Shown piece after piece: positions 1 to 7,085 of a DNA stretch of 61,919 bases. Where the stretch lies: positions 1-61,919 of the forward strand of contig CAZFKZ010000005.1 in assembly GCA_964519035.1 (NCBI GenBank). The letters run 5' to 3'. The notes beneath the pieces are model-generated. The model saw only the letters and a program-made list of their open reading frames with translations, was not told the DNA's origin and made no database searches. Source of the DNA: CAJJBL01 sp964519035 (GTDB taxonomy: Bacteria > Pseudomonadota > Alphaproteobacteria > Puniceispirillales > Marisalimonadaceae). Positions within the stretch are counted from its first letter, which is position 1. The number at the start of each line of letters is the position of its first letter. The position numbers and the translations under genes are program-made.

Positions 1-768
1 AATAAACTTATTTTGATAGGACGAAATAAAAAAAAAGGAAATGACGCAGTCTCTAAAATTAAAAATGAAACAAAGAATTCAAATATTAAATTTTTAAATG
101 CTGACCTATCCTCTATTAATGAAACCTCTTTATTGGCAAATAAATTAATTGGTGAAAAAATTAATGTTTTAATAAACAATGCTGGAGCTTTATTTTATTC
201 TAGAAATAAAAGTACAGAAGGTATTGAAAAAACTTTTGCACTTAATCACCTCTCATACTTTGTTCTAACTAATTTAATGTTAAAAAATAAAACCATAGTA
301 AATGGTGGGCGAATAATCAATGTTGCAAGTGGCGCTCATAGAGGTGTTGATTTAAACTTTGATGATATAGAAATGGTGAGCAATTATAATGGTTGGAAAT
401 GTTATAAAAAATCTAAATTATGTAATGTTTTGTTTACAAAAAAGTTAAGCGAGTTAACAAAAAAAAATAAAATAACAGTTAATTGTCTTCATCCAGGTTT
501 TGTTAAAACCAATTTTGGCAAAAACAACACAGGTTTTGCAGGTCTTGTTATTAAATCATTAATGAATTTCTTTGCTATAAAGGTAGAAGAAGGTGCTAAA
601 ACAATTATTTATCTAGCCAGTAGCCCTGAAGTAGAAAATATCTCAGGTAAGTATTTTTATCAAAGCAAAATAAACAAACCATCTAATTTTGCTGAAAACA
701 ATTCTTCTGCTGAAAAACTTTGGAAACATTCAATAGAGACTATAAGTAAATTTGGTTTGACAATTTAA
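1..768 (+). CDS. Short-chain dehydrogenase/reductase, 5'-truncated
   Basis: NAD(P)-dependent oxidoreductase of the classical SDR superfamily, closest in style to retinol-dehydrogenase/WW-domain-oxidoreductase-like members. The frame is open to the first base of the window. The visible protein begins inside the second Rossmann strand (KLILIGRN, the Arg that usually selects NADPH), so the TGxxxGIG nucleotide loop lies outside the window. Visible motifs are the structural NNAGA, a Ser in VASGAHRG and the catalytic YxxxK as YKKSK; the later HPGFVKTNF is the usual post-catalytic PG motif. The in-frame TTG at position 13 is not a believable start, because starting there would delete the cofactor loop. 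Substrate unknown. It is followed 24 nt later by an MFS carrier on the same strand. Confidence 0.85.
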   Translation, partial: NKLILIGRNKKKGNDAVSKIKNETKNSNIKFLNADLSSINETSLLANKLIGEKINVLINNAGALFYSRNKSTEGIEKTFALNHLSYFVLTNLMLKNKTIVNGGRIINVASGAHRGVDLNFDDIEMVSNYNGWKCYKKSKLCNVLFTKKLSELTKKNKITVNCLHPGFVKTNFGKNNTGFAGLVIKSLMNFFAIKVEEGAKTIIYLASSPEVENISGKYFYQSKINKPSNFAENNSSAEKLWKHSIETISKFGLTI

Positions 769-792
769 TATTAACACTTAACTTGTTAACTT

Positions 793-2028
793 ATGAAAAA
801 TCAAAATAGTTCACTAGTTACGCCTGTCCTTTTAGCAGGATCTATAATCATTCTAATAACTTTTGGAATTAGAGGTAGCTTTGGTGTATTTCAAATTCCA
901 ATTGAAAATGATTTTCAATGGCTAAGAGTTGAATTTTCACTTGCAATAGCTCTTCAAAACCTTGGTTGGGGAATTGGAGCACCAATATTTGGTGCCCTAG
1001 GAGAAAAGTTTGGTGATAGAAAATTAATAATAGTAGGTGGAATTTTTTATGTTATTGGCCTTGTTTTATCAACCTTCGCTGAAAGCCCTCTTTCTCACCA
1101 AATTTTAGAATTCATCATTGGGTTTGGTATAGCAGGCACAGGTATGGGAATGATACTAGCAGTTGTAGGAAGAGCTTCTAGTGACAAGAACAGGTCCATG
1201 TCTCTAGGAATTGTTACAGCTGCTGGTTCTTTGGGGCAAATGTTTGGGGCTCCAATAGCTCAAAACCTTTTAAACTTTTACTCTTGGCAAGATGTTTTTA
1301 TTTTTTTTGCTTTAACCGTTATAGTTGTAATGATTGCTGTTCCTTTTTTAAAAGGAAAACCCATACAAACAAAGCAAGAAGTTAATACTAGCCTTCGCAA
1401 AATTTTAGGACATGCTATCAAAGATCCTAATTTTGGCATGATATTTCTTGGTTTTTTTGCTTGTGGATATCAATTAGCTTTTGTTTCTGCTCACTTTCCA
1501 GCCATGATAACAGAAATGTGTAGCGCAATAAGCCCTACAAGCATGCTACATTACTTAAATGTGAGCTCAACATCAGCGTTGGGAGCTTTAGCAATAGCTT
1601 TAATTGGATTTAGTAATATCTTTGGAACTATCTTTGCTGGATGGCTTGGTATAAAATATCAAAAAAAATACCTTTTAGCAGGTGTCTATGCATTAAGAAC
1701 ACTCATAGGACTATTGTTTATTATCTTTCCTATCACACCACTGTCAGTTGTACTTTTCTCAATTTTTATGGGTACATTATGGCTTGCAACAGTCCCATTA
1801 ACTAGTGGCCTTATAGCACATATATATGGTTTACGTTACATGGGAACATTATATGGATTAGTTTTTCTCTCTCATCAACTTGGAAGTTTTCTAGGAGTTT
1901 GGATGGGAGGTAGACTTTATGATGCAACGGGTGATTATACTTTGGTATGGTGGATTGGGATAGGCGTATCGGCATTTTCTACATTAATTCATTTACCTAT
2001 AAGTGAAAAAAGAGTTCAAGCAATCTAA
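793..2028 (+). CDS. MFS transporter, oxalate/monocarboxylate (OxlT/MCT-like) type
   Basis: Inner-membrane major facilitator protein of 411 residues with about 12 hydrophobic segments in two six-helix halves. The loop between helices 2 and 3 carries a degenerate MFS signature around GEKFGDRKLIIVGG (about residues 70-83), and a matching loop appears in the second half near WLGIKYQKKYLLAG. The overall pattern (GVFQIPIENDFQW, GxGxGMILAVVGR) resembles the OxlT / monocarboxylate branch, so a carboxylate substrate is plausible but not shown. The ATG at 793 has no clear Shine-Dalgarno. It follows the upstream SDR closely and may be cotranscribed with it. Confidence 0.8.
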   Translation: MKNQNSSLVTPVLLAGSIIILITFGIRGSFGVFQIPIENDFQWLRVEFSLAIALQNLGWGIGAPIFGALGEKFGDRKLIIVGGIFYVIGLVLSTFAESPLSHQILEFIIGFGIAGTGMGMILAVVGRASSDKNRSMSLGIVTAAGSLGQMFGAPIAQNLLNFYSWQDVFIFFALTVIVVMIAVPFLKGKPIQTKQEVNTSLRKILGHAIKDPNFGMIFLGFFACGYQLAFVSAHFPAMITEMCSAISPTSMLHYLNVSSTSALGALAIALIGFSNIFGTIFAGWLGIKYQKKYLLAGVYALRTLIGLLFIIFPITPLSVVLFSIFMGTLWLATVPLTSGLIAHIYGLRYMGTLYGLVFLSHQLGSFLGVWMGGRLYDATGDYTLVWWIGIGVSAFSTLIHLPISEKRVQAI

Positions 2029-2085
2029 GTAACAGTAAACTAATTAACCCTCTAATGAATATAATATAACAATATTATTATCAAT

Positions 2086-2104
2086 TAGTTCTAATTTGGA
2101 ACTA
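2086..2104. promoter_or_regulatory. Inverted repeat upstream of DUF1127 copy 1
   Basis: TAGTTC-N7-GAACTA, a perfect 6-bp dyad about 90 bp before the DUF1127 start. It overlaps a GGAAC that resembles an ECF-sigma -35 element, and TTCCATAAA lies just downstream. DUF1127/CcsR loci in Rhodobacter are driven by RpoH-type stress sigma factors. I cannot match a full -35/-10 pair here, so a promoter or operator role is inference. The same element is at 2699-2717 in copy 2. Confidence 0.35.
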
Positions 2105-2162
2105 GTTATTTTCCATAAAAGTGTATTCTCTTCAATAATTATAAATTGTATATAATTAATCA

Positions 2163-2180
2163 TAAGGAAATAATTCCTTA
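2163..2180 (+). promoter_or_regulatory. 5' leader hairpin of DUF1127 copy 1
   Basis: TAAGGAA-ATAA-TTCCTTA forms a 7-bp stem with a 4-nt loop, ending 15 nt before the ATG at 2196. It holds the only Shine-Dalgarno-like AAGGAA in the leader, which lies too far from the ATG for normal spacing. It could control translation or RNA processing. It is repeated at 2776-2793. Confidence 0.4.
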
Positions 2181-2195
2181 ATTAGAATACCTAGA

Positions 2196-2465
2196 ATGGA
2201 CAAGACAATGCAAAACACCTTTTTAAACAAATTAAGTAACTTCTTAACATCAACTTTTGAGAAAATTGCTATTTCAAGAACAAGACAAGCTCTAACAATG
2301 TTAGACGACAAAACTTTAGAAGATATTGGATTAACAAGACATCAAGTAATGAACGGTGATCTTTTCAATGCAAATGATGTCGTTAGCTTTCCAGCTGGTA
2401 GCATGGGCTTTAACAGCAAAGCTGACCAAGATAATAAGAAAGTAGAGACAGCAAAAGCTGCATAA
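2196..2465 (+). CDS. DUF1127 small protein, CcaF1-like (copy 1)
   Basis: 89-residue protein with a DUF1127 core at about residues 27-53 (SRTRQALTMLDDKTLEDIGLTR). It has an amphipathic N-terminal helix and a C-terminal extension ending KKVETAKAA, so it is longer than the minimal 45-70 residue members. DUF1127 proteins are small, basic or amphipathic and stress-linked. The characterised Rhodobacter CcaF1 binds RNA and acts in sRNA maturation and RNA turnover, and it is cotranscribed with CCUCCUCCC-motif sRNAs, as seems to be the case here. The protein is identical to the copy at 2809-3078. No Shine-Dalgarno lies at normal distance from either ATG (2196 or 2208); I keep the first. The RNA-binding role is inferred from family and context. 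Confidence 0.88.
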   Translation: MDKTMQNTFLNKLSNFLTSTFEKIAISRTRQALTMLDDKTLEDIGLTRHQVMNGDLFNANDVVSFPAGSMGFNSKADQDNKKVETAKAA

Positions 2466-2610
2466 TAAATTTTAGAATTAATGCGCGCAACCTCCTCCCG
2501 CGTGTATTAATATTGATGATGAAGTTGATTTAAGCTTATATCCTCCCCAAGGTAGCTTGTTAACTCATCTGATTTCCAGGACGACAGACCCCCATCTGTC
2601 GTCCTTTTTT
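2466..2610 (+). ncRNA. CcsR/cuckoo-type anti-Shine-Dalgarno RNA, copy 1
   Basis: 3' untranslated segment of the DUF1127 transcript. At 2477-2511 a 12-bp stem (ATTAAT + GCGCGC against GCGTGT + ATTAAT, with two G-U pairs) presents an 11-nt loop AACCTCCTCCC. CCUCCUCCC is the defining loop of the CcsR/'cuckoo' sRNAs that follow DUF1127 genes in Rhodobacter and relatives, and it is complementary to Shine-Dalgarno sequences. A second, weaker hairpin (AAGCT 2532-2536 with AGCTT 2554-2558) exposes CCTCCCC. The RNA would end at the intrinsic terminator at 2578-2610. Release from the mRNA by RNase processing is inferred from the characterised family. Confidence 0.72.
2578..2610 (+). terminator. Intrinsic terminator of DUF1127/sRNA module, copy 1
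   Basis: An 11-bp GC-rich perfect stem (AGGACGACAGA / TCTGTCGTCCT) with a CCCCCA loop is followed directly by a T run. It is the strongest intrinsic terminator seen in the window and is striking in so AT-rich a genome. Confidence 0.93.
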
Positions 2611-2698
2611 ATTTTATATTAACAAAACTATTTGTTTAAAATATTTTGATAAAACTTTATATTCAAAAAATAATTAATAGTACTTTATTTACATAAAT

Positions 2699-2717
2699 TA
2701 GTTCTAATTTGGAACTA
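2699..2717. promoter_or_regulatory. Inverted repeat upstream of DUF1127 copy 2
   Basis: Same TAGTTC-N7-GAACTA dyad as at 2086-2104. Its presence in both units suggests that each module is transcribed from its own promoter rather than by readthrough past the strong upstream terminator. Confidence 0.35.
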
Positions 2718-2775
2718 GTTATTTTCCATAAAAGTGTATTCTCTTCAATAATTATAAATTGTATATAATTAATCA

Positions 2776-2793
2776 TAAGGAAATAATTCCTTA
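2776..2793 (+). promoter_or_regulatory. 5' leader hairpin of DUF1127 copy 2
   Basis: TAAGGAA-ATAA-TTCCTTA, 7-bp stem, identical to the element in copy 1 and placed the same distance before the ATG at 2809. Confidence 0.4.
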
Positions 2794-2808
2794 ATTAGAA
2801 TACCTAGA

Positions 2809-3078
2809 ATGGACAAGACAATGCAAAACACCTTTTTAAACAAATTAAGTAACTTCTTAACATCAACTTTTGAGAAAATTGCTATTTCAAGAACAAGACA
2901 AGCTCTAACAATGTTAGACGACAAAACTTTAGAAGATATTGGATTAACAAGACATCAAGTAATGAACGGTGATCTTTTCAATGCAAATGATGTCGTTAGC
3001 TTTCCAGCTGGTAGCATGGGCTTTAACAGCAAAGCTGACCAAGATAATAAGAAAGTAGAGACAGCAAAAGCTGCATAA
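2809..3078 (+). CDS. DUF1127 small protein, CcaF1-like (copy 2)
   Basis: Protein and nucleotide sequence identical to the gene at 2196-2465: 89 residues, DUF1127 core in the middle, Lys/Ala-rich C terminus. With its own upstream dyad, leader hairpin, sRNA and terminator it is a complete second unit rather than a fragment. The lack of even synonymous changes points to very recent duplication or to gene conversion. Any dosage benefit is unproven. Confidence 0.88.
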   Translation: MDKTMQNTFLNKLSNFLTSTFEKIAISRTRQALTMLDDKTLEDIGLTRHQVMNGDLFNANDVVSFPAGSMGFNSKADQDNKKVETAKAA

Positions 3079-3223
3079 TAAATTTTAGAATTAATGCGCG
3101 CAACCTCCTCCCGCGTGTATTAATATTGATGATGAAGTTGATTTAAGCTTATATCCTCCCCAAGGTAGCTTGTTAACTCATCTGATTTCCAGGACGACAG
3201 ACCCCCATCTGTCGTCCTTTTTT
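3079..3223 (+). ncRNA. CcsR/cuckoo-type anti-Shine-Dalgarno RNA, copy 2
   Basis: Identical to 2466-2610: CCTCCTCCC-loop hairpin at 3090-3124, a second CCTCCCC loop between AAGCT (3145-3149) and AGCTT (3167-3171), and the terminator at 3191-3223. Two identical copies would double the dose of one RNA rather than diversify targets. In Rhodobacter the related RNAs are instead several similar hairpins behind one DUF1127 gene. Confidence 0.72.
3191..3223 (+). terminator. Intrinsic terminator of DUF1127/sRNA module, copy 2
   Basis: Same 11-bp stem, CCCCCA loop and T run as at 2578-2610. It isolates the module from the cupin gene that starts at 3280. Confidence 0.93.
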
Positions 3224-3279
3224 ATTTTGCTTTAATTAAATCATTTGTATAAAATATTATATAATTTTGGGGGATAAAA

Positions 3280-3807
3280 ATGGATGATATAAAAAAAACT
3301 AATATACCCAAACCTTATAATGGGCCAAAGCCCCAAGGAGCATTAGCGGACATATTTATTAAAGATAGTTTTGCAAACGATGATGAAAGGCTATGGGTTC
3401 CCTTAGCTCCTGGAAGATGGTCTAGACCTCTGTGTCTAAATATAAGTCAAGGTTATTGGGTGCATTTAACTAAAGTAATTGGTGGTGGTTTTTTATCAAG
3501 ACATAAACACCCTGCGCCAGTTCACGGCTTTGTTATTAAAGGTTCATGGCGATACTTAGAACATAATTGGGTAGCAACTGAAGGGTCTTATTTATTTGAA
3601 CCTCCTGGAGAAGTTCACACTCTTGTTGTTAATGATGATTGTGAAGAGATGATAACTTTATTCCATAATTCAGGCGCTCTAATTTATTGCGATGAAAATG
3701 GCAAAACCATTGGTTCAACCGATGTATTTGACAGAGTTGATGCGGCAAGACAACATTTCATTAAAGTTGGCTTAGGAAAAGATTATGTTAATCAATTCAT
3801 TAGATAG
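3280..3807 (+). CDS. Cupin-domain protein, 2,4'-dihydroxyacetophenone dioxygenase-like
   Basis: 175-residue single-domain cupin. The metal-site histidines are visible in RHKHPAPVHG (HxH, about residues 76-78) and in the second cupin motif PPGEVHTLVV (about residues 110-119). The flow APGRWSRPL...GYWVHLTKV...GFVIKGSWRYLEH matches the DAD/ChrR-like cupins, whose characterised member cleaves a C-C bond in dihydroxyacetophenone using non-haem iron. Family membership is fairly clear, but substrate and even dioxygenase activity are not. The start is supported by a GGGGG tract just upstream. Its last 8 bases overlap the convergent tctA. Confidence 0.72.
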   Translation: MDDIKKTNIPKPYNGPKPQGALADIFIKDSFANDDERLWVPLAPGRWSRPLCLNISQGYWVHLTKVIGGGFLSRHKHPAPVHGFVIKGSWRYLEHNWVATEGSYLFEPPGEVHTLVVNDDCEEMITLFHNSGALIYCDENGKTIGSTDVFDRVDAARQHFIKVGLGKDYVNQFIR

Positions 3808-5446
3808 ATATGATTGTTTTTGTTCTTTTGTAAACGAGATAACCGCCTGTTAATAATAGTATAGAAGCTATAAGCATTCTCACCGGACTCCCCATCATAA
3901 ATAATGGAAAAGACAAGACAATTGTACATACTGGAACATAGAGCTTAGAAAACAAGCTATCTTTATTAGCATTCTGGTAAAAAGGAAATAAAACAGATAC
4001 AACAGCCATCAAAATAAAGAATAAAGACCATGGTCTAGTTAGAAACAAAAAGTAATCATCACTTGTACCAACAGCTCTGGCTATGTTTAACTCTGCTAAT
4101 TTTCCTAGAACAACTCCCAGGATCATGGGAGCTAATGGAAAACCTAATTTTCTCATAAAGTATCCAACAACTCCAAAAGCAAACATTACCCAAATATCAA
4201 AGGTTATATTATGAAGAGCGAAAACTCCAATTGCGCAATAAGCTAATATAACTGAAGCAAGAACATACATCGGTATTCTTGTAACAAGCAAAAACATTCT
4301 TAATGAAAATGCTTGCAATCCTAGCATAAAAAAATGAGCTGCAAAAAAGGCTATAAAAACACCATAAGCTAGCATTGGTTCGTCTTGAATAAATGAAGGT
4401 CCTGGAATAATATTATGTATCATAAGAGCACCAAGCATAACTGCAGTTACTATATCTCCAGGAATACCTAATGCCATCATCATTATTAAAGCACCACCAG
4501 CAGTCGCATTATTTGCAGATTCAGGTGCTATAATACCATCAACAGCTCCTTTTCCAAACTCATCTCTATTTTTTGCAGCTTTTTTTGCCTGATCATAAGC
4601 AAGTATATTTGATATAGACCCACCTGCGGCAGGAAGTATACCAGTGAAAATTCCAATAAAACTAGATCTAAGTAGGTTTACCCAACTTTTCAAGACAAGT
4701 TTAATTGCATTAATATGCTCAACTCTAACAGGGTCTGCAGTTTTTTTCATCAATGGAGCTTTAGCTTTTGCACTATCCTCAACATCTGTTAAGAGCTGTG
4801 AAAATGCAAATAACCCAATCAAGACTGGTAAAAAAGCAAATCCTTGCCTGATATGATCAGAACCAAATGCAAAACGAGCAACGCCATTTATTTCATCTTC
4901 ACCCACGCATGCTGCAAATAAACCTAAAAGTCCTGCAACCAGACCTTTAACCATATTCTCTCCAGATAAACTAACAGTAATAGTAAGTGCAAAAACAATT
5001 AAAGAAAAATAATCCCAAGGACCAAACTCAAGCCCTAAAAAAGCTAATTGTGGAGCAAGTGCTACTAATATAATTGCGCTTATCATTCCTCCAAAAAAAG
5101 ATGACCATAAACCTAACCCTAATGCCAAGCCAGGCTTTCCTGCTCTAACCATTGGAAAACCATCAAAAGTCGTAGCAACCGATGAAGGCGTTCCAGGTAT
5201 TCCAGTCAACATGCCAGACATTAACCCGCCTGATAATCCACCAACAAAAACACCCATCATTGTTGCTAAACCTTGAATAGGACTCATACCAAAAGTAAAA
5301 GGAAGAGTAAGAATTACTCCCATAGCGATGGTAAACCCAGGTATCGCACCAGCTAATAACCCAGCTAAGGTTCCAATTGCCATTAAACCTAATGTAAGAG
5401 GATCAAGTAATACGGATGCACCCGCCTGAAGTATAACATCAATCAT
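3800..5446 (-). CDS. tctA: Tripartite tricarboxylate transporter, large permease TctA
   Basis: 548-residue large membrane subunit of a TTT (TctCBA) secondary uptake system, with about 12 membrane helices. The conserved family regions are present: GAIPGFTIAMGVILTLPFTFGM near residue 35, GIPGTPSS near 80, and the second repeat GILPAAGGSISN...AKNRDEFGKGAVDGIIAPESANNATAGG near 270-315. It translocates the carboxylate delivered by TctC, using an ion gradient. It is last in tctC-tctB-tctA, 8 nt after tctB. Its 3' end overlaps the convergent cupin gene. The C terminus carries extra hydrophobic segments compared with the usual length of about 500 residues. Confidence 0.93.
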   Translation of the reverse strand: MIDVILQAGASVLLDPLTLGLMAIGTLAGLLAGAIPGFTIAMGVILTLPFTFGMSPIQGLATMMGVFVGGLSGGLMSGMLTGIPGTPSSVATTFDGFPMVRAGKPGLALGLGLWSSFFGGMISAIILVALAPQLAFLGLEFGPWDYFSLIVFALTITVSLSGENMVKGLVAGLLGLFAACVGEDEINGVARFAFGSDHIRQGFAFLPVLIGLFAFSQLLTDVEDSAKAKAPLMKKTADPVRVEHINAIKLVLKSWVNLLRSSFIGIFTGILPAAGGSISNILAYDQAKKAAKNRDEFGKGAVDGIIAPESANNATAGGALIMMMALGIPGDIVTAVMLGALMIHNIIPGPSFIQDEPMLAYGVFIAFFAAHFFMLGLQAFSLRMFLLVTRIPMYVLASVILAYCAIGVFALHNITFDIWVMFAFGVVGYFMRKLGFPLAPMILGVVLGKLAELNIARAVGTSDDYFLFLTRPWSLFFILMAVVSVLFPFYQNANKDSLFSKLYVPVCTIVLSFPLFMMGSPVRMLIASILLLTGGYLVYKRTKTIISI

Positions 5447-5454
5447 TATCTAAA

Positions 5455-5943
5455 TTACCAAACACGTATTATTTCTCCTTCAGGCAACATTACCTTTAAG
5501 CCAAAAGTAAAGATCATCCACATGAAGCCAATACTTAAAACTGAAATTGATAAATGTTTAAATACTAATTTATAAGAAAAATCACCTAATAAGGTTAGAA
5601 GACCAAAAACAAAAACAATACCGCCAAGAAGCATACCTAAATAGTCTAAAGTTGAAAGAAAAAATATAAACATACCAAAACAAAGCAAAGCATTCTTAAA
5701 TTTAGAAAAATTTATTTTAAAAGTTTTATTATCTTCATGATTTTCTGTTTTAAAATGTTGATACGATTTACCCAACATTATGGAAGACATTACAACTAGC
5801 ATCCATAAAACTACTCTTGGCCATGCATCAGCTTTAAGTCCTTCAAAGCCTAAATCTCTAATGTTCGAGGCATCATTTATCATGATTCCAGAAAAACAAA
5901 GCAAGAAGATAGCAATAATTATATCTGATTTATTATTAGTCAT
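5455..5943 (-). CDS. tctB: Tripartite tricarboxylate transporter, small permease TctB
   Basis: 162-residue small membrane subunit of the TTT system. Four hydrophobic segments are visible (about residues 8-22, 43-60, 85-125 in two blocks, 135-155), and PRVVLWMLV matches the conserved TctB segment after the first loop. It pairs with TctA and is encoded between tctC and tctA. A terminator-like hairpin lies just upstream between it and tctC, so it is probably expressed at a lower level than the binding protein. TctB sequences are poorly conserved, so the call leans on context. Confidence 0.85.
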   Translation of the reverse strand: MTNNKSDIIIAIFLLCFSGIMINDASNIRDLGFEGLKADAWPRVVLWMLVVMSSIMLGKSYQHFKTENHEDNKTFKINFSKFKNALLCFGMFIFFLSTLDYLGMLLGGIVFVFGLLTLLGDFSYKLVFKHLSISVLSIGFMWMIFTFGLKVMLPEGEIIRVW

Positions 5944-5955
5944 TAAAATTCCAAG

Positions 5956-5983
5956 AAAAACTCAGAGAGTAAAACTCTCTGAG
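5956..5983 (-). terminator. Intrinsic terminator/attenuator between tctC and tctB
   Basis: Read on the minus strand, CTCAGAGAG-TTTTA-CTCTCTGAG (9-bp perfect stem, extendable by one pair) is followed by TTTTTC. It lies just after the tctC stop and before the tctB start. Its likely role is partial termination or 3'-end protection that makes more TctC mRNA than permease mRNA. Confidence 0.75.
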
Positions 5984-5994
5984 AATTATATTTA

Positions 5995-6966
5995 TTATCT
6001 TTTATACACACCAACTTTTTTTGCAATTGGCAACCACTTATTATAAGTAGCTTTAAAGTGATCTTTATAATCGCTTGCGCCTTTGTAAGTGATTAAAATT
6101 CCTTTTTTATGCATTGTATCCTTAAAGCCTTTATCAGCAGCAGCTCCCTTAAACATTGAAGCATAATGATTGATAATTTCTTTTGATGTTCCTTTAGGAG
6201 CAACAACACCTCTTTCAACGGCATAAACTATATCAACACCTTGTTCAGAAGCAGTTTTCATATCAGGAATTTGATCTAACCTAGTTGGGTTTGTTACACC
6301 TAAAGCCTTAAGCTTTCCAGCTTTAATATACTTAAGAGCTGCAGCTAAATTAATTTCTCCAAGCTTAATATTATCAGCTAAAAGAGCAGTCATTCTTTGC
6401 TTAGTTCCGTCATACGATACATGCTTGAATTTAACACCTGCAGCATCTTCTAATAATAAGAAAACAAATTGACTTGTTGAACCGAAAGTTCCACCAGCTG
6501 TAATACTCTTTGGAGATTTTTTAGCGGCCGCCACTAATTCACTTATGTTGTTATATGGCGTATTTACATTAGCTCCAATTATTGATGGAGTAGAAGTCAT
6601 CATTGAGACTGGTTCAAATGCGTCCCATGTAATATCTATTCTACCTGTAAAGTAACTTGTGATTGCACTTTGGTGAATTGCAAATAATGTACATCCATCT
6701 GGCTTTGCTTTTGCTGCTTGTTTTGCACCTTTATTTCCACCTTGACCACCTACATTGACAACTTGCAATTGAGGTTTTGCGCCGTTCTTATTTACCTTAT
6801 CTACAATTTGACGAAATATAATATCTGTTCCACCACCTGCACCCCAAGGCACAATTAGTTTAGCTGTTCCACATGGAATGCTGGGCGCAGCTATTGAATT
6901 TGTTGCAGAAAGAGCTAAAAAAGCTGCTCCAACAAACCCTGCTTTTAATATTTTGTTAAAATACAT
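5995..6966 (-). CDS. tctC: Tripartite tricarboxylate transporter substrate-binding protein TctC
   Basis: Periplasmic solute-binding protein of the Bug/TctC family, 323 residues. It has an N-terminal signal peptide (KK...hydrophobic core...SIAA, cleavage about residue 26) and the family fold signatures VPWGAGGGTD, NVGGQGGNKGA and the later YDGTKQRMTALLADNIKLGEI. The start is the ATG at 6966: the in-frame TTG at 6978 lies inside the Shine-Dalgarno TTGGAG and would leave that gene without a ribosome site. The ligand cannot be read from sequence; TctC relatives bind di- and tricarboxylates or aromatic acids. It is first in tctCBA and divergent from the GGT-like gene. Confidence 0.92.
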   Translation of the reverse strand: MYFNKILKAGFVGAAFLALSATNSIAAPSIPCGTAKLIVPWGAGGGTDIIFRQIVDKVNKNGAKPQLQVVNVGGQGGNKGAKQAAKAKPDGCTLFAIHQSAITSYFTGRIDITWDAFEPVSMMTSTPSIIGANVNTPYNNISELVAAAKKSPKSITAGGTFGSTSQFVFLLLEDAAGVKFKHVSYDGTKQRMTALLADNIKLGEINLAAALKYIKAGKLKALGVTNPTRLDQIPDMKTASEQGVDIVYAVERGVVAPKGTSKEIINHYASMFKGAAADKGFKDTMHKKGILITYKGASDYKDHFKATYNKWLPIAKKVGVYKR

Positions 6967-7085
6967 TTTTTTCTCCAATAATTAATTAATTTAGAATTTA
7001 ATAGTGGCTTGAAAGTTAATTCTGAGTCAATATCCAATCTAATTCATATGTTAAACATTTCTTCTTAAAATGAAAGTATTAAATC

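Larger units (their letters stand above)
2083..2615. repeat. 533-bp direct repeat, copy 1 (DUF1127 + sRNA module)
   Basis: First copy of a perfect direct repeat whose partner lies 613 bp downstream (2696-3228). It contains a complete module: upstream inverted repeat, leader hairpin, DUF1127 ORF, anti-Shine-Dalgarno hairpin and intrinsic terminator. I found no mismatch between copies by eye, including third codon positions and untranslated parts. Beyond the right end, 2616-2650 still aligns with 3229-3263 in the same register but with many substitutions, e.g. the 16-mer at 2630-2645 against 3243-3258 with one difference. Confidence 0.95.
2696..3228. repeat. 533-bp direct repeat, copy 2 (DUF1127 + sRNA module)
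   Basis: Second copy, identical to 2083-2615 and separated from it by 80 bp of AT-rich sequence (2616-2695) in which I see no gene. The 343-bp stretch between the two DUF1127 ORFs is thus sRNA hairpins, terminator, spacer and the second promoter/leader. Confidence 0.95.

Noticed and set aside
13..15. TTG as start of the first SDR gene
   Set aside because: The frame is open to base 1 and a start here would remove the Rossmann nucleotide loop; the gene is truncated by the window edge.
2098..2122. EcfG-type promoter GGAAC-N16/17-CGTT before DUF1127
   Set aside because: GGAAC is present but no CGTT-like -10 occurs at the right distance; kept only as a possible regulatory dyad.
2083..3228. Insertion sequence or other mobile element
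   Set aside because: No transposase, terminal inverted repeats or target-site duplication; the repeat is a gene module with its own terminator.
6967..6978. TTG start adding four residues to TctC
   Set aside because: It falls within the Shine-Dalgarno TTGGAG of the ATG at 6966.
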